Below, piece by piece: positions 56,111 to 64,000 of a stretch of DNA of 64,000 nt. The notes under the pieces are model-generated. The model made no database searches, was not told the origin of the DNA, and was given only the letters and a program-made list of their open reading frames with translations. How positions within the stretch are numbered: the stretch's first letter is position 1; the number at the start of each line of letters is the position of its first letter. Location: the NCBI RefSeq assembly GCF_002163855.1, contig NZ_CP019332.1, forward strand, positions 1,405,145-1,469,144. The letters are read 5' to 3'. The DNA comes from Winogradskyella sp. PC-19 (GTDB taxonomy: Bacteria; Bacteroidota; Bacteroidia; Flavobacteriales; Flavobacteriaceae). The translations under genes were made by a program, and so were the position numbers.

Positions 56111-57367
56111 ATGGCGTATTTATTTACTTCAGAAAGTGTTTCTGAAGGACATCCAGACAAAGTAGCAGATCAAATTAGCGATGCATTAATTGACAACTTT
56201 TTAGCGTTTGACAAAGACTCTAAAGTAGCTTGTGAAACCCTTGTAACAACGGGACAAGTTGTATTAGCGGGAGAAGTAAAATCCGATACTTATTTAGACG
56301 TACAGCAAATCGCTAGAGATGTCATTAACAAAATTGGCTATACCAAAGGAGAATATATGTTTGACGGTAGTTCTTGTGGCGTTTTATCTGCAATACATGA
56401 ACAATCTCCAGACATTAATCAAGGTGTAGACCGTGCAAAACCTGAAGATCAAGGTGCAGGTGACCAAGGAATGATGTTCGGTTATGCTACTGACGAAACT
56501 GAAAACTATATGCCATTAGCTTTAGAGCTTTCACATCGTCTTTTAAAAGAATTAGCAGAATTACGTCGTGAAAATAAAGACATTACCTATTTACGTCCTG
56601 ATGCAAAATCTCAGGTAACTATTGAGTATAGTGATGACAATGTACCTCAACGCATTGATGCGATTGTATTATCTACACAACACGATGATTTTGATGCTAG
56701 TGATGATGTAATGTTAGCACAAATCAAAAAAGACATTGTAGAAATTTTAATACCTCGTGTGGTTGCCAAATTACCAGCACATATCCAAAAATTATTTACA
56801 GATAGTATTACGTATCACATTAACCCAACTGGTGTTTTTGTAATTGGTGGACCTCACGGTGACACTGGATTAACAGGTCGTAAGATTATTGTTGACACTT
56901 ATGGTGGTAAAGGTGCACATGGTGGTGGTGCTTTTTCAGGAAAAGACCCAAGTAAGGTAGACCGTTCTGGCGCTTATGCAACACGACATATTGCAAAAAA
57001 CCTAGTAGCAGCAGGTTTATGTAAAGAAGTATTAGTACAGGTAAGTTATGCCATTGGTGTAGCAAAACCAACTAGTATTAATGTTGAAACTTACGGTACA
57101 GCAACAATTGATAAAACTGATGGAGAGATTAGTAAAAACGTCGAATCTATTTTTGATATGCGTCCATACTTTATCGAACAACGCTTAAAGTTAAGAACGC
57201 CTATATATTCTGAAACTGCAGCATACGGTCATATGGGACGTACGCCAGAAGTAAAAACATTAACTTTCAAAAATCCGATGGGTCAAGAAGTTACCGAAAC
57301 TGTTGAAACATTTACATGGGAAAAATTAGACTATGTGGATAAAGTGAAAGCAGCTTTTGGATTGTAA
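56111..57367 (+). CDS. metK: S-adenosylmethionine synthetase
   Basis: A 418-residue enzyme that makes SAM from methionine and [26 protein letters not shown] and [19 protein letters not shown] are complete signatures. Length is normal for Bacteroidetes. It stands alone between a SAM-II riboswitch and a strong terminator, and is divergent from the methionine operon. Confidence 0.96.
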   Translation: MAYLFTSESVSEGHPDKVADQISDALIDNFLAFDKDSKVACETLVTTGQVVLAGEVKSDTYLDVQQIARDVINKIGYTKGEYMFDGSSCGVLSAIHEQSPDINQGVDRAKPEDQGAGDQGMMFGYATDETENYMPLALELSHRLLKELAELRRENKDITYLRPDAKSQVTIEYSDDNVPQRIDAIVLSTQHDDFDASDDVMLAQIKKDIVEILIPRVVAKLPAHIQKLFTDSITYHINPTGVFVIGGPHGDTGLTGRKIIVDTYGGKGAHGGGAFSGKDPSKVDRSGAYATRHIAKNLVAAGLCKEVLVQVSYAIGVAKPTSINVETYGTATIDKTDGEISKNVESIFDMRPYFIEQRLKLRTPIYSETAAYGHMGRTPEVKTLTFKNPMGQEVTETVETFTWEKLDYVDKVKAAFGL

Positions 57368-57384
57368 TATTAATACATAGCATT

Positions 57385-57419
57385 AAAAAAAAGCCTTCTC
57401 ATTTGAGAAGGCTTTTTTT
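57385..57419. terminator. Bidirectional intrinsic terminator after metK
   Basis: AGCCTTCTCA and TGAGAAGGCT form a perfect 10-bp stem with a TT loop, flanked by A and T runs that serve both strands. It separates metK from the converging TonB-receptor-like gene. Confidence 0.92.
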
Positions 57420-57436
57420 AGTTAAAATATGAGAGT

Positions 57437-60217
57437 TTATAAGGTATATATTGCCCTAAACGTTATAAAACGTGGTTGTAAGAATGTTGCTGAATTAGAC
57501 ACCGAGAAATTACCAACATTATTATTAATGTTTGCATCAATATTTAAAATGTTATTAGCTCTTATCTCGTATTCCCATTTTGCATCACGATCTTTACGAT
57601 AACCTAATCTTGCACTCCATGTTGTGAAAGATTCTGATTCGCCTTCTACCTCTTGATTATTATATGCATAATCAGTTACAAAAGTTACTGAATCCCATAT
57701 GTAAGCATCAAAACGTATTGATGGTGCGTTTGTAACAATCTTAGTTGTTCTTGTCCCTTGCGTGTTGTTACTAATACTGTAGTTGTATCTAAGTCTAACA
57801 TTTGGTGCTTCTCTAAAGTTTGTTCTAAATTCTGGGGTATAAGATTGGACAAAACTTTCGTTTACAGACTGTCTTCCATCAATAAATTGATTCCTCAAAC
57901 TATAATTGAAATTAGCGCGCAAGCCTGTTCTTATTTTTCCAAATCTTTTGTTCCAAGAACCGAATGCTGATAATGTTTCATCAGCAAATTGTGAGTTAAA
58001 AAAAGTACTCGTCGAAATAACATTATCAAAATTTGCAATAGATCTAATTTGGTCAATATTTTTATTGTAAGCTACTCTGGCAAAAACATTAGTGTTATTA
58101 AACAAATTAAAACTTCTGTAAAATAAACTAAGGCTGTGAGACAGTCCATTCTGTAGTTCAGCGTTACCAAAAGATAAACGGTCAAAATTATTTAGCACTA
58201 ATCCTTCGGCAAGGTTGGTTACATCTGTAAATTGGTTATTCATTCGATAATTAAAAGTCAAACTTTCAGACTTCTTGAATTGAACACGTGCTTCAAACTC
58301 TGGTAAGATTCTAAAGAAATTATCTTTATACTTTTCTCCAAATTGGATGTTCTGGTTTCCGTAAGCATGAACAGAAACTCCTGGTCTAAATGTGAATTTA
58401 CCTGTTCTTACATTATATCTAGTAGACAAATAAACGTCACTAAAATTATACTGAATATCATTTGTAGCACCTAACTGATTATCGTTAGAGTCATTAATTA
58501 TAGGATTTGCATCTTGTGTAACACTAGAGTCATTTACATCTAAAAATTGAAAGATATTAGAATTAAAATCTTGGCGACTAAAAATAGTTCCAAATGTGAA
58601 ACTGATGTTACTCTTAGCATTAAGGATATTGTAGTAATCTACTTTGGCATCTAATTGATTTGATTTTACTTGGCGATTTTGCCCCAATCCATAAAAATCT
58701 AAACTACGATCTAATCCTAATTGCTCAGCTGTCTCATCATAAGCATCCTCATCAATAGTATTTGGATCATTATCAATACCATTATCATTATTAGTAGGAT
58801 CATTGTTTAAAAACGCATTATAAAAAGGGTCTTCGTCACGGATTAAATGTGCAGCTTCAAGTGCAAAAATATTATTCTCATTTAGTGTGTAGTAATAATT
58901 TAGGTTTTGATTAATACTAAATGGTGTAACCTCATCTAATTGTTTAGTTGCACCTATGACAGATGAAATTTCTATTTGTTGCTCTGAATCTTTGGATAAT
59001 CTTGCTAACACATCATAATCCAATTGATTGTTTACATTTGGTTTGTAAGATGCACTCAGTTTTGCTAGACCTTGATCAGAGGCTTCACGACCAGTATTGA
59101 TGGTTTCTTCGTCTGGTATACCCAAATCTGGATCGGTATAACGGATAAAACTTTCTTGTCTGGTATTTAGTCTCGTGGTATTGTATATTAAGAATCCACT
59201 TAAATCCAAAGCACTATTAGGTGAATAGCTAAAGTTAGTCGCTAATAATTTAGACTCGACACGCTGTGCATTTTGTGCATTTGTAAGACCGTTCAAGCCA
59301 TTATTTCCTAAATTTAGATTTGTTCCACTATCTCTACTTGGTGACTTGAATCCACCACCAAAATTACGGACATCTCTATTGGATAAAGCAGGTTCTCCGA
59401 TATTATTCATATCGCCAATAACATTAACACTATACTTTGGACTGTAATAAAAGAGTTTTGGTTGCACCAAATACAATTCGTCATTTGGTGACGGTGCTGT
59501 ACCTACACCAACAGTAACATCTCCAAACCAAAAGTTTTCCTTTCCTTCTTTAAGTTTGATATTTATTGCTACACTATTTTGATTATTAGTCACACTTCTT
59601 AATTGACCAACTTCAGAGAAATTTCTTAATACTTCTATCTTATCTACAGCATTTGAAGGAATGTTTTCTGTTGCTAGTTTAGAATCCCCATCAAAAAAAT
59701 CTTTTCCGTTAACCGTTATTTTCTGTACGGCATTACCTTCGACTTCTATTTGACCATTCTCATTTATTTCTACACCTGGTAGTTTTTCTAAGACGTCACC
59801 TAGTTTTCGTTCTGAACCATTTTTAAATGAGTCTGCGTTGTAAACAATAGTATCTCCTTTAATGGTTACTGGCATTTCATAGGTTAATTCAATAGTATCT
59901 AATGCATTATCAAAATTTAATGTGAAATCTTTTCTGATATCTGTTTCCTTGGTTTCTACAACTATATTAACGGTTTTCATACCTATGTAAGTAACTTGTA
60001 CATTGTACTTGCCATTTTTACCCAGCGCTAGTTTATATTCACCTTTGGAATCGGTAATTCCATAAGATTCTAGTGCTTTTGTTTCTTGATTTATAGCAAT
60101 AACATTTGCAAGCTCTAAAGGTCCGCCTATACTGTCTTTTACGACTCCAGACATTCTAACTTGTGAATAGGACTTTAGTGCTACTATTATGGTTAGTAGA
60201 GTAAATATTTTTTTCAT
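57437..60217 (-). CDS. TonB-receptor-like outer-membrane beta-barrel protein
   Basis: A 926-residue outer-membrane protein. After a signal peptide (FTLLTIIVALKSYSQ) comes a carboxypeptidase-regulatory-like domain (about 20-110, SGVVKDSIGGPLELANVIA), a plug-like region (LGDVLEKLPGVEINENGQIE, VDKIEVLRNFSEVGQLR) and a long barrel rich in Tyr, Phe and Asn, ending in a terminal aromatic strand (RFITFRAIYTL). It belongs to the TonB-dependent receptor group without a clear TonB box. Substrate is unknown. It lies 42 bp downstream of three GLPGLI genes on the same strand, probably in one operon. Confidence 0.85.
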   Translation of the reverse strand: MKKIFTLLTIIVALKSYSQVRMSGVVKDSIGGPLELANVIAINQETKALESYGITDSKGEYKLALGKNGKYNVQVTYIGMKTVNIVVETKETDIRKDFTLNFDNALDTIELTYEMPVTIKGDTIVYNADSFKNGSERKLGDVLEKLPGVEINENGQIEVEGNAVQKITVNGKDFFDGDSKLATENIPSNAVDKIEVLRNFSEVGQLRSVTNNQNSVAINIKLKEGKENFWFGDVTVGVGTAPSPNDELYLVQPKLFYYSPKYSVNVIGDMNNIGEPALSNRDVRNFGGGFKSPSRDSGTNLNLGNNGLNGLTNAQNAQRVESKLLATNFSYSPNSALDLSGFLIYNTTRLNTRQESFIRYTDPDLGIPDEETINTGREASDQGLAKLSASYKPNVNNQLDYDVLARLSKDSEQQIEISSVIGATKQLDEVTPFSINQNLNYYYTLNENNIFALEAAHLIRDEDPFYNAFLNNDPTNNDNGIDNDPNTIDEDAYDETAEQLGLDRSLDFYGLGQNRQVKSNQLDAKVDYYNILNAKSNISFTFGTIFSRQDFNSNIFQFLDVNDSSVTQDANPIINDSNDNQLGATNDIQYNFSDVYLSTRYNVRTGKFTFRPGVSVHAYGNQNIQFGEKYKDNFFRILPEFEARVQFKKSESLTFNYRMNNQFTDVTNLAEGLVLNNFDRLSFGNAELQNGLSHSLSLFYRSFNLFNNTNVFARVAYNKNIDQIRSIANFDNVISTSTFFNSQFADETLSAFGSWNKRFGKIRTGLRANFNYSLRNQFIDGRQSVNESFVQSYTPEFRTNFREAPNVRLRYNYSISNNTQGTRTTKIVTNAPSIRFDAYIWDSVTFVTDYAYNNQEVEGESESFTTWSARLGYRKDRDAKWEYEIRANNILNIDANINNNVGNFSVSNSATFLQPRFITFRAIYTL

Positions 60218-60259
60218 TTATTTAAATTGTTATTTTGATTGACAATTAGTTGAAAATCT

Positions 60260-61135
60260 TTAATTACGCTTGCCACCTCGACCTCTTCCGCGCCAGTTAC
60301 TTCTCATCTCCTCCATTTTTTTGGTGGTAATTTCAGTATATTCTTCTTGGGTGACAATTTCACCTTTCTCTGGCTTTTTTATATTATCTTTTTCTTTAGG
60401 ATTCATTACAATCTTAGTACATAACATTGTAGTACGATCGAAACTTACTTCTAGTATTAATCCTGGTAATCCCCAAAAGTCGTCTGGACCCTGATTAATA
60501 GGTATTTGTGGTGTATACCAGGCTATGACTTCGGTTGTTTTTGGTATTTCCATTTCATCCATTGGATCTTCGGATTTATTTTCTACTAAATCTTTTTTCT
60601 TTTTATTTTTATTATCTCCGCGTCTTTTTATACTCCTCCAGTCAAAACCAATCACAGGCTTTACTGCTACAGCTTTAAATACAGTATAATTGCCGATTTG
60701 TTTAGTCTCATTAGCCATTTTCCATTCTAAATTCCTTAACTCATCTTTTATTAAGAATTTTTTTCCAAAAAATTCTTGATCCTGTATAACCTCTTTGGAT
60801 TTTACATTTTTATATTTTGGACCACCTGTAAAACTACTAGCAAATCCTCCCCAGCCCTTGTTAGAACCACCTGCTTCTAGGCGTTCTTCTTCTTTATATA
60901 TTGATTCTTGCTTATTGAATATGAGCGTATATTGCTTTTCTAGGAAACTCTTCATTCTCTTTTCCATAAACTTCATTTGGTCCGGAGTAATTTTACGGCC
61001 TCCCATAAACTGACTCATATCTATTGTTGTCTTTGTTTGGTAATATGCTTTACCCTGAAAATCTTGAGCAAATGAGGTAGTGCTTAAACATATTACTAGT
61101 GCTAGGATAAGTGATTTAAAAAATGATAATTTCAT
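60260..61135 (-). CDS. GLPGLI family secreted protein (copy 1)
   Basis: A 291-residue secreted protein with a signal peptide (SLILALVICLSTTSFAQ) and the family signature in FWGLPGLILEVSFD, preceded by WYTPQIPINQGP. The family is restricted mostly to Bacteroidetes and has no proven function. Other shared features are YQTKTTIDMS near the N-terminus and a Cys before KIVMNP. The C-terminus is Arg/Gly-rich (NWRGRGRGGKRN). It is the copy nearest to the TonB-receptor-like gene, 42 bp away. Confidence 0.88.
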   Translation of the reverse strand: MKLSFFKSLILALVICLSTTSFAQDFQGKAYYQTKTTIDMSQFMGGRKITPDQMKFMEKRMKSFLEKQYTLIFNKQESIYKEEERLEAGGSNKGWGGFASSFTGGPKYKNVKSKEVIQDQEFFGKKFLIKDELRNLEWKMANETKQIGNYTVFKAVAVKPVIGFDWRSIKRRGDNKNKKKKDLVENKSEDPMDEMEIPKTTEVIAWYTPQIPINQGPDDFWGLPGLILEVSFDRTTMLCTKIVMNPKEKDNIKKPEKGEIVTQEEYTEITTKKMEEMRSNWRGRGRGGKRN

Positions 61136-61224
61136 ACAAAACTATTTAACTTATTGTTTCTTTCTTTTAGACTATCGAAATAACAAAAAGTTATATCGCC
61201 GGATGTTAAACTTGCGTTAAAGAA

Positions 61225-62055
61225 TTAACCGCGTCGTCGGCCTCTATTATTTCTGAAATCCTGCATTTTTTCTATAACAGTAGCTTGATAATCTTCTTTA
61301 TTGATTTCTTCTCCTTTTTTTGGCGCTAATATTTCAATTGTTTCTTTAGGATTAATCACAATTTTAGAACATAACATTGTGGTATCATCTGCACTGACTT
61401 CTAAAATTAAACCAGGCAATCCCCAGAATTCTGAAGGTCCGTGACTTACAGGTACTTGTACTGTATACCAAGCTTCAATTTGTGTCATTTTAATTTCTGG
61501 AATTATTTCTGCTCCTGTTGAATCTGTTTGTGGTGTGTTTCTTCTCATCATATCCCATGAAAAATTATACCAACTCAATTCATCAGATGGTATTAAAGCC
61601 ATCGCTTTAAAACAAGTATAATTACCTATTTGCTTTGTCTCAGATCCCATTTTCCAATCAATTTTTTGCAGTTTGTCTTTTACCAAAAACTTTTTTCCGT
61701 AAAATTCTTGACTTTGTACTAACTGATTATCTTTCACGTTTTTGTATTGGTCACCTTGAGCAAAATTCTTTCCCCAACTATCCGTAGCTCCAGACATAGC
61801 ATCAAGTTTTTCATCTTCTTTAAAAAACGATTCTGTTTTATTGAAAGTCAGTACATATGTTTTCTCTAACCTGTTTTTCATTCTGGAAGCAACTTGTTTT
61901 TTTTGCGCTTCACTAAGTCGAGCGCCCCATCGTCCTAGGTCCATTCTGGATTTAGAAAAATAATAGGCTTTTCCTTGAAATTCTTGGGCTTCTGCTTGAA
62001 AAGAAAAAGTAATTAAGAATGAAAGTAGTCCGAGTTTGTAAAATATTGGTTTCAT
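61225..62055 (-). CDS. GLPGLI family secreted protein (copy 2)
   Basis: A 276-residue paralogue of its two neighbours, with signal peptide (LGLLSFLITFSFQAEAQ) and signature FWGLPGLILEVSAD. It shares QEFQGKAYYFSKS, the TKQIGNYTCFKAM region and CSKIVINPKETI. It is closest to copy 1 in the central region. The C-terminus is again basic (RNNRGRRRG). The 89-bp gap to copy 1 leaves room for a separate signal, but a single transcript is likely. Confidence 0.88.
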   Translation of the reverse strand: MKPIFYKLGLLSFLITFSFQAEAQEFQGKAYYFSKSRMDLGRWGARLSEAQKKQVASRMKNRLEKTYVLTFNKTESFFKEDEKLDAMSGATDSWGKNFAQGDQYKNVKDNQLVQSQEFYGKKFLVKDKLQKIDWKMGSETKQIGNYTCFKAMALIPSDELSWYNFSWDMMRRNTPQTDSTGAEIIPEIKMTQIEAWYTVQVPVSHGPSEFWGLPGLILEVSADDTTMLCSKIVINPKETIEILAPKKGEEINKEDYQATVIEKMQDFRNNRGRRRG

Positions 62056-62149
62056 GATTATAGTATAAAAATGTTAATTGTGTCCAACAAAATTAGATAA
62101 TCATTAAACAGAACAATATTGTTTATCAAAACATTAACAGAAATTTTAC

Positions 62150-63028
62150 TTATCCTCCAATCCTAATTTCAATACTTTCACCGCTTCTACGGCCGTTTCG
62201 AGGTGCAAATCGTTCTAACATCTCTTTCCTCTTCTTATCCATGATTTTGTCATATTCCTCGCGATTGACCTCTTTTCCTTTAGAAGGCTCGACGATTTCA
62301 ATTTTACTCTCAGGGTTAATTACAACTTTGCTACAAACGATATTTAGTTTACCATCGTGGATTTCTAAAATTAAACCTGGCAAGCCTTGATACATTGCAG
62401 GTCCATTATTAACTGGCACCTGTAAGGTATACCAGGCCGTTACAGTTCGCTCTATCATTTCTGGTTCTTCTTCCTTTTTATTCTCTTCATCTTCAGTTTC
62501 TTCATTAACACTAAAGCTAGAGAATGAACGTGGCTTTGGCACCATCTTTACATAAGTAGCTTTAAAGCATTGGTACTGTCCAATAAATTTGGTTTCTTTT
62601 TCTAATTTCCAGTCTATTGTTTCAATATCGTCTTTTACTAAAAACACTTTTCCCATGGTATCTTTTTGGTCTGTGTAAGTACTATTTTTTGTGTTTTTGT
62701 ATAACACATCAGAACCTCCACCAGAACCAATAACCATAACTTGCATATCACTTCCTCCAACTTGAGGTGGTGCTAAAGATTCTTCCTCTTTATATATTGA
62801 AGCCTCTTTATTAAATGAAAGTGTAAATGTTTTTTGAAACTGCTTTTTAAGCATTGCTTGCATTTGCTTTTGTAAATCAGAAGTCATACCTGGATTGCTC
62901 GTACTGTCTAACTTAATATCTACAGAACGTTGCGTTTTATAGGTTGCCTCGCCTTGAAATTCTTGAGCATTAGCACTAGTAAAAACTAGCGCTAAACCCA
63001 AAAACAAAACTCTTATAACTGTTTTCAT
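62150..63028 (-). CDS. GLPGLI family secreted protein (copy 3)
   Basis: A 292-residue paralogue with signal peptide (VLFLGLALVFTSANAQ) and signature YQGLPGLILEIHDG. It is the most divergent of the three, with an acidic insertion (VNEETEDEENKKEEEPE, about 180-200) and a Gly/Ser-rich stretch near residue 105. QEFQGEATYKTQRSVDIKL and CSKVVINPES link it to the others. It is probably the second gene of the unit, after a small secreted-protein gene 21 bp upstream. Confidence 0.88.
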   Translation of the reverse strand: MKTVIRVLFLGLALVFTSANAQEFQGEATYKTQRSVDIKLDSTSNPGMTSDLQKQMQAMLKKQFQKTFTLSFNKEASIYKEEESLAPPQVGGSDMQVMVIGSGGGSDVLYKNTKNSTYTDQKDTMGKVFLVKDDIETIDWKLEKETKFIGQYQCFKATYVKMVPKPRSFSSFSVNEETEDEENKKEEEPEMIERTVTAWYTLQVPVNNGPAMYQGLPGLILEIHDGKLNIVCSKVVINPESKIEIVEPSKGKEVNREEYDKIMDKKRKEMLERFAPRNGRRSGESIEIRIGG

Positions 63029-63049
63029 TTTATGATTGTTTTGAAATTT

Positions 63050-63421
63050 TTATCTTTTTGAATTGTAATATTTTATCGCAGCAGCTCTTACTTTTTTGAT
63101 ACTTTCAATAAATTTTTCTTTCTCGTTTGTATTTCCTTTAATCTCATATTTGATATGGGATTTTACTTCATCTCCTATTTTTTTGTCATTACACTTTATA
63201 CTAAATATAATGTTTTCATTTTCTCCTGTTTCCTTTAATATCTCTCTAAAATCTTCTACTGTAAACGTAGATTCAATTTCTTCTACAGAATCAACTTCAA
63301 CATCTATTTTAAAACTTTCTACTTTTACTTTGTTAAAGGTAATATTTCCTTTTAAATCTTTTTTCTGAGCAAACATTAGGGAAGTTAAACAGATTGCTGA
63401 TACTAAAAATAATTTTTTCAT
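63050..63421 (-). CDS. Small secreted protein, unknown function
   Basis: A 123-residue protein with a signal peptide (FLVSAICLTSLMFAQ). The mature part alternates short beta-like segments (ITFNKVKVESFKIDVEVDS, IIFSIKCNDKKIG) and ends in a basic helix. It holds a single Cys. I recognise no family. It is the first gene of the run leading to the GLPGLI proteins and the outer-membrane receptor, and is divergent from a probable sensor kinase 125 bp away, which may control the run. Confidence 0.6.
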   Translation of the reverse strand: MKKLFLVSAICLTSLMFAQKKDLKGNITFNKVKVESFKIDVEVDSVEEIESTFTVEDFREILKETGENENIIFSIKCNDKKIGDEVKSHIKYEIKGNTNEKEKFIESIKKVRAAAIKYYNSKR

Positions 63422-63546
63422 GATTTTGATTTTTAATGATTAATACACTGCAAATATCACGAGTCTTTTTAGTAATGATAGTTAACCAACGTTAACGTGT
63501 GTTAACCGATTAGTGATGGTTGAGAATAAACCTATACTTTTGAAGT

Positions 63547-64000
63547 ATGAATGATAAACGCTATAGATATATATTATATGTAATTACAGTAGTAATTATT
63601 GCCACCATAGGTATTCAAATCTATTGGAATTACAAAAACTACCTCACTAATAAGCAACAACTTATTAATGATGTACAAGTAAGTTTGGACAAGGCTGTAG
63701 ATGATTATTATGCAAACCTCGCTGAAGAAACGACTATGGCATTGTCATTTGATGAAACTCCCACTTCAAAGTTTTTTGAAGAAGAAAGTGCCTTCAATAA
63801 AATTCTTGAAAACATTGATCAGAAAAATGGAAAACTGAAAGCAATAGATTCTAATAAAGTATCAGACATTAAAGGACTTTCAATCTTTAGAGGCTTTGAA
63901 GCTGACTCTATAATGGATGAACAAAGAAACAAGAATAATCACTTAAATGCAGATTCCTTTAAACTTAAGGTGAAAGAATTAAAACAAGCCAATCCAAATA
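63547..64000 (+). CDS. Probable sensor histidine kinase, N-terminal part only
   Basis: A frame opens at the ATG at 63547 (MNDKRYRYILYV) and runs off the right edge after about 151 codons. It has one membrane helix (ILYVITVVIIATIGIQIYW) followed by a long, charged, largely helical periplasmic region (NKQQLINDVQVSLDKAVDDY). This start is typical of flavobacterial two-component sensor kinases, but the kinase domain lies outside the window, so the call is tentative. It is divergent from the small secreted-protein/GLPGLI run. Confidence 0.55.
   Translation, partial: MNDKRYRYILYVITVVIIATIGIQIYWNYKNYLTNKQQLINDVQVSLDKAVDDYYANLAEETTMALSFDETPTSKFFEEESAFNKILENIDQKNGKLKAIDSNKVSDIKGLSIFRGFEADSIMDEQRNKNNHLNADSFKLKVKELKQANPN

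Noticed and set aside
1-64000. CRISPR arrays, tRNA or rRNA genes, insertion sequences, prophage
   Set aside because: I looked for regular spaced repeats, transposase or integrase motifs and tRNA-like cloverleaf sequences and saw none; a dedicated tRNA scan could still find one I missed.

Overview
This window is a gene-dense, AT-rich piece of a chromosome from the Bacteroidetes, almost certainly family Flavobacteriaceae (a Winogradskyella/Psychroserpens/Formosa-like marine bacterium; the genus is a guess). The evidence is gliding genes gldA, gldB and gldC, a type IX secretion C-terminal sorting domain, three GLPGLI-family proteins, DUF3857/transglutaminase proteins, a split metH, a fused DAHP synthase/chorismate mutase, and promoters of the Bacteroidetes TAnnTTTG type. 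I see no rRNA, tRNA, CRISPR array, prophage or insertion sequence.

Layout. 1-4.4 kb: the end of a phenylacetate degradation operon (paaA partial, paaE) with its TetR regulator and a palindromic operator, next to an aromatic amino acid hydroxylase gene and a small rhodanese. 4.4-7 kb: a DUF4230 protein and two tandem secreted paralogues of unknown function, one with its start out of frame. 7-14 kb: gldC-gldB, nadE, a LuxR-type regulator with an altered receiver site, dnaG, and an M20 peptidase gene interrupted by an amber codon. 14-17.6 kb: an ECF sigma/membrane protein/outer-membrane protein operon and a polyprenyl synthase. 17.8-19.2 kb: a secreted type IX cargo protein. 19.3-28.6 kb: a long housekeeping run on the minus strand (rsgA, dtd, two DUF3857 proteins, a MazG-like enzyme, aroA, queA, rlmN). 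29.4-36.6 kb: a tripartite RND efflux operon whose TolC protein carries an N-terminal binding-protein-like domain, plus a potassium-channel-like gene. 36.7-39.9 kb: a CoA transferase and an SLC13 transporter. 40-44.2 kb: a complete phenylalanine/tyrosine branch operon with a leader-peptide attenuator. 44.3-47.4 kb: gldA and small envelope genes. 47.5-56.1 kb: a methionine operon (metY, metX, hom, split metH, metF) behind a SAM-I riboswitch. 56-57.4 kb: metK behind a SAM-II riboswitch. 57.4-63.4 kb: a TonB-receptor-like outer-membrane protein with three GLPGLI paralogues. The window ends inside a probable sensor kinase gene.

How the genes fit together. Two themes stand out. The first is aromatic amino acids: catabolism at the left edge under a TetR repressor, and biosynthesis at 40-44 kb under what reads as classical attenuation, with a 25-residue leader peptide carrying seven aromatic residues in a nine-residue stretch. 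The second is methionine/SAM: the operon that makes methionine and the gene that turns it into SAM diverge from one 536-bp intergenic region that holds two unrelated SAM riboswitch classes, one facing each way. The strongest leads for follow-up are this attenuator, the paired riboswitches, the binding-protein/TolC fusion, a palindromic repeat carried in frame inside metH, and the modified catalytic or regulatory sites in DnaG, the LuxR-type regulator and one of the DUF3857 proteins.
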